A stretch of 64,000 nt of DNA, taken from Isoetes taiwanensis (taxonomy: Eukaryota; Streptophyta; Lycopodiopsida; Isoetales; Isoetaceae). Location: assembly GCA_021234155.1 (NCBI GenBank), contig JAJEKV010000008.1:8084445-8148444 (forward strand), in the 5' to 3' direction. Below are positions 57,771 through 64,000 of the stretch, piece after piece (position 1 is the stretch's first letter; every line of letters begins with the position of its first letter). The notes below the pieces were generated by a model, which did not search any database, was not told where the DNA came from, and saw only the letters and a list, made by a program, of their open reading frames with translations. Position numbers and translations under genes: made by a program.

Positions 57771-59130
57771 GTTAGAATAAAATAGAATAGAATAGATTTT
57801 TTATCGTCCACGGAGACTGATTGGCCTATGGGACCCAAACAAAAAAAGAGCAGCAAGCGTATTACTGTCAGGATTAAAAAACCCCCACCTCGAAGGTTTT
57901 TCGAGGGAAAAACCTTAGCAATAATAAGTATGCTGGCATGCTGTACAATTGTATAGGACAGTTCAATACTGTCCCGGAGGACACAACTGAGTCCGTGCAT
58001 CCATAACCTCCAGGAGGTATGACCCCAACAAACCCATTGACGCCGTATTAAATAACTCATGCAACGGTTGGCCCGACACTAGTAATCGAACATACCGCTC
58101 TCGGATATGGGCAAATGCTGGGCAGATCTGGAGGGCATGACATTCATCCTCAATGGCGCCCTGGTGGCAACACTAGCAAAGCCTTTCCTCCCGTGCTTCC
58201 CGAGCCCAACATCCTGTCTCAGTGCAGAGACGATGTGCATCCGTGCGAATGGAAGCTATAAGTCTGCGCTTCTTCATGGGCAAATGGGTGTACAAGTATT
58301 GGTGTGGGCTTCTCATGAGCCTAGGATTGACTTGCTGCTGATAGTGTGCCAGGTTCCAGCAGGCTTTGAGGCATTGGGGACCCATCGCTATGGTCAAAGC
58401 AAGGTTGGGAAAACGTGTATCACCTATAGCGACCACCTTTTGGAAGTAACTGATATGGCGTTCCAATGCAGGCCGTTGAAGGGGTAGAAAACCTGTCTCC
58501 TAGAGTAGGATCTGGTATGGAACTGTGGACTTTACTCCAAGGGCTCGTGCCAAGAAGGCTTTCTGCACCTGCTCGAGGTCATTCCAGGTATTGAGGGATA
58601 TCACCGGCCCCCACACTTCTGCCCCATACAAGAGGACCGGCTCGACCAAGACCCGAAACAAGTGTGACTGGTGGCCCCAGGCATACAACTCTGCCTTGTG
58701 GCTATTGTTCTACATGGCATATAGTGCTTTCCAACCTGCCATGACCCGCAACCTGATGGCAGCATCCCAGTGGATGGTAGTAGAGAACTCGATTCCCAAG
58801 TACTTGTAGGTCGGAGCCACCTCTACATCTTGTCCCTGGTAAGTGAATGAGGGAAGCCTTGGCTGACGGGATGATGAAACTAGCAGCACCCTAGTTTTGG
58901 CCAAGTTAACTCGCATGCTAGTGAATCGGCAAAAAGTGTCAAGAGCATCCAGGTGACGTTGTCTGGAACGTAGACCAAGAGGTTGACATCGTCAGCATAT
59001 ATGAGTTGCCAGATTGTGTGATGCATGAGATGGGCGCCTGCCCCTCCATGCTCAGATGGGTAGCCTACGTTAATGATAATTTTGTCTACTGGAATCTCAT
59101 CATTCTTGGCTACAAACTCACTGAACATTT
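57771..59130 (-). mobile_element. 5'-truncated LINE, same family, RT C-terminal half
   Basis: The minus strand begins in the RT domain at about 59128: IPVDKIIINVGYPSEHGG, HHTIWQLIYADDVNLLVY (with the catalytic YADD), then NLAKTRVLLVSSSRQP, YQGQDVEVAPTYKYLGIEFS, LFRVLVEPVLLYGAEVWGP and VPYQILL. Frames shift several times. The 3' end is TCCGTGGACGATAAAAAATC plus (TATTC)n at 57773-57797. It is less GC-rich and better preserved in its RT part than the 52-57 kb copy. No endonuclease or ORF1 remains. Confidence 0.85.
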
Positions 59131-59439
59131 ATCACACTTTAGTCTTCCATCACCATGTATAATATGATCTTGGATTACCTATTCTAAAATCACGAGTCAC
59201 CCTAATCCCATAGGTCTTCTTAGACACCCTTGAGCCCATAACCTAGTTGACGCAAAATGCAAAACTGGGATAATACATTAAAATCAATTGAATACCAGCC
59301 AATATAGATTTATATTACAAAGACAAAACAACAAAATGCATTGTATATTGACGATATGATACTAACTGGAACTTTTCATCCCATGCATATATGGAGCAAA
59401 GTTACAATCTGCAATTATTGCAAATAAATATCGGTGTTA
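59131..59439. other. Spacer, nothing recognised
   Basis: AT-rich sequence between the truncated LINE and the copia element. Confidence 0.4.
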
Positions 59440-62400
59440 CAGATTGTTGATGTGTCCAAGAATGAGTCAAGATATTCCACGCCACCCCAAAGGGCATGAT
59501 CATAATTACGATGCATCTTATATTAGTTTGATTTTCTATTTTTTGTTATCCGTCATTCCCTTCTCAGAAGCTACTAAGAAGGGCTATTCTTGCCTAATCC
59601 ATTATATATCATTCTTTTATTCTATAATATGGTATCGAGCCTTAAATGGGTTCTAGGAAGCGTAAAAAGGACTTGACTGCCTTAGGGTTCAAAGGGCTAT
59701 TATCGAGTAAATCGTAGGTCGCACTAATGAAATCTTAGAAGAAAAAAAGGCGGAGAATCGAGGAGAAAATCCGTGCTTGAAAGACTAAGATTCAATTAAA
59801 AGATTAAATTTCGTAAGATCTTTTAGCGTGGTAGATGAATCGAGAAAAGCCCATAGATGCAAAGCAGAATTGGTGAAGTGGAAGTTGAAGAACAAACAAG
59901 CCATGGCAATAATTGGGCTTGGGTTAGAGATCCCCGATACATTCATGCATCTTACAAAAGTGCCAAAGAAGTTTGGAAGACATTGAGAGTATTTTGATGC
60001 TCAAGCCAAGAATTCCAAAGTGTTATTGAAAAGGCAAATTTTTGATTTGGCGATGAATGAAGGGGAGAATTTGGCTGATCATGTCAATCAGCCTAAGATC
60101 ACTCATGCACCAACTTGCTGGAATTAATGCTTCAGAGATGATGAAGATGCCAAATGAGTGTTGTATCATAGTCTTCCTCCATCGACAAAGAATGTAGTGA
60201 CAACTCAAGTAGATTGTACAAAGGCCTAAGTCCGGATCGACGTAACTAAGGCGAGTGGAGGGGATTCCTTCTCAATGGCGTTGTTTGTCAAACAAAAGTC
60301 TCAAGACTTCAAACGAGCAAAGAAGGAGTTGATTTGAAGGCTAAAAAGGAAAAAAAAAAGCAAAGACCAATTTTAATTCCAAGAACCGAGCCACAAGTAG
60401 TAAGTTCTCTAGAAAAACATCCTTTCGATTTGGTAAGAAAAAGGGATTATGTAATTCTTGCAAGCACCGGGGTATTATGCTCAGAATGCCCAACTCACCT
60501 TGAAAAAGGTAAGGAAAAAAGGCATTTACCGCAGAAATGGATGAAGAGAGAAGCTTTATGGCTAGATGTGGAATCACTGCTAAAGATGGGCAAAGATATC
60601 ATATGGATGGATTTTGGAGCACCCAACACATGTGTCGAGTAGAGAATTATTTCTTAGAATTGCCGGCACAAGGAACAAGAAAAGTTGAGATGATTTTGGA
60701 CACTTTATTTTAGGAGTTGGAAGAATCGAATCTCATTAGCAGGGAGGCATCAAGAGGATCATACAAAATGTCCTCTACGCACTGTAAGTAACAAAGGTTT
60801 TACTATCCATTGGAGTGCTTGCAAAAAGATCTTGGATACACAAGATGGTTTGATCGTAGAGGTTGTTAAATCTTGACAAAAGACATACAAGTGGTGGCTT
60901 TTGAGTGCGGCATGCATTTCTATTGCCTGGATGCTCATGTAGAAGAGAATGTACAGCCTAGAGCAAAAAGTATGATGATGGTTTAGGGAGAGAATCAGTA
61001 GTTGGCACTTTGGCATAGAAGACTTGGACACTTTGATCCCAAAGCTATAGTGGAGATGCATAAACAAAATATAGTTGATGGGCTAAACATCACAACGCAT
61101 TTACCCTCTCTCAATGTGATGCACGATCTTAGGGAAGCTTTAGGAGGAAGCCATTTCAAAGAGGCAAGTTTGAGCATGCCGCAGCATCGTAGAGATTGTA
61201 CACATTGATATTTGTAGCTCCATGACTCCGCATAATCTTGGACACAAAAGATACTTCATCACATTTATCGATGACTATTGTATGTACTTGATTGCCAATA
61301 AATCAAACTCTCTATATTTCATTTTATGTAGCCCGAGTTCAAGTGGAGACAAATAGAAAAAATTCAAACACTTTGGACCGATAGGGGGCGGTGAGTACAC
61401 ATCTTGTGCTTTTTATGTCCTATTGTCGATGCAAGGAATTCAGCAGCAATTTACAACCCCATACACACCTGAAAGCGTAATGGGTAGCTGAACGTGATGA
61501 ATAGGGACATTAATGGGGCCACAAGATGTATGTTGGCATATTCGTGTTTTCCAAAGACATTTTGGGAGAAGCTTTAGCAACAACAACATCCATAAAGCAT
61601 CAAGTGATGGCGCATACCATGGAAGTCTCCCCGAGGAAGTTTGGACAAACAAGAAACCAAATATTGAGAAGATGTGGATATTTGGATGTCTAACCTATGC
61701 ATATTCCAAAAGAGAAACAAGAAATTGGATTTAAAACACAAACCGCAATCTTTGTAGGATATGGAAAAGCTAAAAGAGGTTACATATTATATTCAATGGA
61801 AGATCATCGGTTCTCCTATTGTAGAGATGTAAATTGATGAGCAGAAGTTGGTCCGTATATTGGGCCTCAACGCCCATTCTTAACAGATTTAAATCCAAAG
61901 ACCCTCGCCTCCATCAAGTGGGGAGCACATGTTGCCGGAGCACATCCAAACAAAGTGGCTCATCCGTAACCGAGTAATGCGGCAACCAACCATATGTTAC
62001 AAGAGCTGGTTGCATGACGGCCCAATCAGAAAGGGTAAAAAACATCCATTTCCCAATCCAAGAGGAAGCGGCTGTACATGGCAATATGCTGATCCGGTTG
62101 TTCTTGAACCTAATTCTTTTGTAGAAGCTTTGTCGAACGTATGCTGATGAATAGACGGCTGCCGCTGATGCAATTTGACTCCTTACAAAAAGAATAACAC
62201 TTGGCTTCATTCCATTACCTCAAGCACGCAAAACCCGTAAGTTGTAAATGGCTTTTAAGGTTAAATATAAACGATGGCACAATTGAATGGTTTAAGGTTT
62301 AGTAGCCCGTGGGTTTACACAAGTTGAGCATTTGGAATTCAATCGAGACTTTTCTCTAGTTGTCAAAATGGTTTCCATTCGAGTGTTATTGAATTTAGCG

Positions 62401-63275
62401 CAGAACTGATCTTGAAGTCCATCGATGGACGCCAAGACCGCATTCTTGAATGGAGAACTAGATGAAGACATCTATATGAATTAGCCTGAGGGATATGTGC
62501 AATCGTGGTCCGGGCAAGCTTGTATGTAAACCGAACCGCGCCATCTATGGCCTAAAACAATCTCCTAGACTATGATACCAGCCATTTTTATGGATGGGTA
62601 TCTTGCATCATTGGGCTTTAAAAAGAAATGGGGCAAATTCTAATATTTATGTGTGTCGTAAAGAAGGCACACGTTGTTTTGTCATTGTTGCTCTATATGT
62701 CGATGATTGTATTCTAGTAAGCAACAATTTGGCATCATTGGAGAACTTGAAGAAGCAAATACCCGTGATTTGACATGACGATTTAGATGAGATCCATTAT
62801 TGTCTTGGAATACACGGTATCGAGACAGGGAGAGAAAGCAACTTATTATGTCTCAAAGTCGTATATCTAAGACATGCTTGTACGCTTTGGCAAGAATAGT
62901 TGTAAGCATGTTAGTGCACCCATGGAAACAAAGGTCCTAAATTGTCTAGAGATGATTTGCCAAAGAGTTCGGGGAAGAGCAAGAGAATATAAAATCAGCC
63001 CCTTATCGGCCGTGGTTGGCGCCTTATTTATGCAATGGTTTGTACAAGACCAGATCTTTCGTGATGTAGTGGAGTCACTTCACGCTTTATGAATAATTCC
63101 TGAGCATTACATTGGCAAAGTGTGAAATGAATTATGAGGTATGCTTTGAAGGAAGAGAGAAGCCATGGCTTTGGGGATATAATCGACGCCGACAAGGTGG
63201 GATTCTGATACTAGGAAGTCCACGCCTAGCTATTCTTGCTTAATCCATTATATATCATCCTTTTTATTACGTAAT
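59440..63275 (+). mobile_element. Ty1/copia LTR retrotransposon, decayed
   Basis: The 5' LTR probably ends near 59629, just before a primer-binding site TGGTATCGAGCC (59630-59641), close to the initiator-tRNA-Met type. Gag-like remnants: AQAKNSKVLLKRQIFDLAMN and NEGENLADHVN (59990-60085), LPPSTKNVVTTQ. A zinc-knuckle trace lies near 60450 and an aspartic-protease-like WMDFGA near 60605. GAG-pre-integrase LWHRRLGHFDPKAIVEMHKQ is at 61008. Integrase traces are YFITFIDDYC (61252) and a PNIEKMWIFGCLTYAYSK segment (61656). RT pieces: MDAKTAFLNGELDEDIYM (62425), LYVDDCILVSNNLASLENLK (62692). Order gag-PR-INT-RT is copia. Many stops and frameshifts. GCTATTCTTGC(C/T)TAATCCATTA, TATATCAT occurs at 59583 and 63228, so a short 3' LTR remnant is at 63225-63270. 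Confidence 0.85.
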
Positions 63276-63689
63276 AAGAAGGATCTATGTTTATCTAGTG
63301 CAAGAGTGCGTAGACATGCAAGTGGTAAGATCGCGACTTGCATTGGTGCAAATGCATATCTTGGATCAATTGACATAATATCGACAATGATACATGGTCC
63401 AAGGTCTTGTAAACTTGATTTTTTTTTGGCCATCATCTTCATCACATTCCAATGGGCAAAGTTTTACTTGCATTATTATCTTAGTCCTCACAGCTCCTAT
63501 ATCAAAAGTCCTTGGGAAAGTCCGCATAAATATTATGACTAATCGTGACAAGAGGTTGAGTTTGACAATAGAGGATTTACATATATGATAGATGTTTTGA
63601 GCAAGGGACTAAAATTGCCCAAGAAAATTGTAATCATAATTGAAAGGTAAGTCCTCGAGGGAACTCTAAAGTGTAGTACAAGCTAATCA
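63276..63689. other. Copia flank, unassigned
   Basis: Short overlapping frames on both strands; no recognised domain. It could be the rest of the 3' LTR, but it does not match the 5' LTR region. Confidence 0.3.
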
Positions 63690-63880
63690 TCAAATATGTA
63701 GCAGAGGTTTTTTTGTGATTTTATGCGCTTTTGGCCATGGTTTTCATATGATTTTATGGGCATATTCACGGGACGCATTTCAAACAAGATTTTTAGAGTG
63801 CACTCAATTGTTAGCCATTGATTTTAAAGAAGAGGGAAAATCGTGGTGGTTATGGGGCTTTTATTGTTAATATTAGGTTT
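63690..63880 (-). repeat. Dispersed repeat B, copy 4 (diverged)
   Basis: In minus orientation AAAATCAATGGCTAACAATT, GAGTGCACTCTAAAAATC and further ATAAAATCATATGAAAACCA with AAACCTCTGCTACAT follow the same order as 28830-28955 and 40395-40480. About 100 bases remain to the window end, with nothing recognised. Confidence 0.5.
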
Positions 63881-64000
63881 GTCAAATATTAGGTTAATAT
63901 TAGGGTTTCGGATTTGATATTTGTAGAGACCAAAGATTTAGATCCGTAGAGGAGATTTCTCGATATTGGGCCGGTAGAAACGTAGAAGAAACTCGGCCAC

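Overview
The window is nuclear DNA from a land plant. It is AT-rich, gene-poor and heavily loaded with retroelements and MITE-like repeats. It holds spliceosomal introns, a plant 4-coumarate:CoA-ligase-type gene, a steroleosin-type dehydrogenase gene, pentatricopeptide-repeat (PPR) relics, a BTB/MATH relic, a Ty1/copia element primed by a tRNA-Met-type site, and plant LINEs. Long stretches of degenerate repeats and divergent protein sequences suggest a large, non-flowering plant genome such as a fern or lycophyte. That placement is inference; the sequence does not prove it.

Only two genes look intact. The first is a plus-strand six-exon short-chain dehydrogenase of the 11-beta-hydroxysteroid-dehydrogenase-like (steroleosin) type at 3587-5466, predicted 356 aa. 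The second is a minus-strand six-exon 4CL/acyl-CoA-synthetase gene at 22986-18920, predicted 567 aa, with a 2 kb second intron that contains repeat debris. Both were assembled by hand from splice sites, and reading frame is kept across every junction.

The rest is relics. There is a MATH-domain (BPM-like) fragment near 37.7-38.15 kb, a C2-domain (SRC2-like) intronless pseudogene at 40.7-41.5 kb, and a PPR fragment at 41.8-42.2 kb. A cytosolic aspartyl-tRNA synthetase pseudogene at 48.7-51.0 kb keeps its exon/intron layout but carries stops and frameshifts. It runs straight into a PPR pseudogene that is split by a ~5.2 kb minus-strand LINE (52074-57320) with a visible target-site duplication.

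Mobile DNA by region: 3-14 kb holds tRNA-derived SINEs with a GC-rich hairpin near the 3' end, three tandem tRNA-like heads, a terminal-inverted-repeat element and nested tandem duplications. 24-32 kb holds a second TIR-element copy, a cluster of near-perfect 16-bp palindromes at 26.1-26.5 kb, a MITE-like family ending in a CCCCTTCGGGG hairpin, and minisatellites. 32-37 kb holds very long (GATA)n and (GA)n tracts, duplicated blocks and two opposed LINE zinc-binding-domain fragments. 43-48 kb holds a SINE and several duplicated blocks. 57.8-59.1 kb is a 5'-truncated LINE. 59.4-63.3 kb is a decayed copia element.

A recurring theme is a shared 3' terminus (GACGTTAAAAT followed by a variable microsatellite) on both LINE and SINE copies. 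This suggests that the SINEs are mobilised by the LINE machinery. No CRISPR array, prokaryotic operon or organelle gene cluster was seen.
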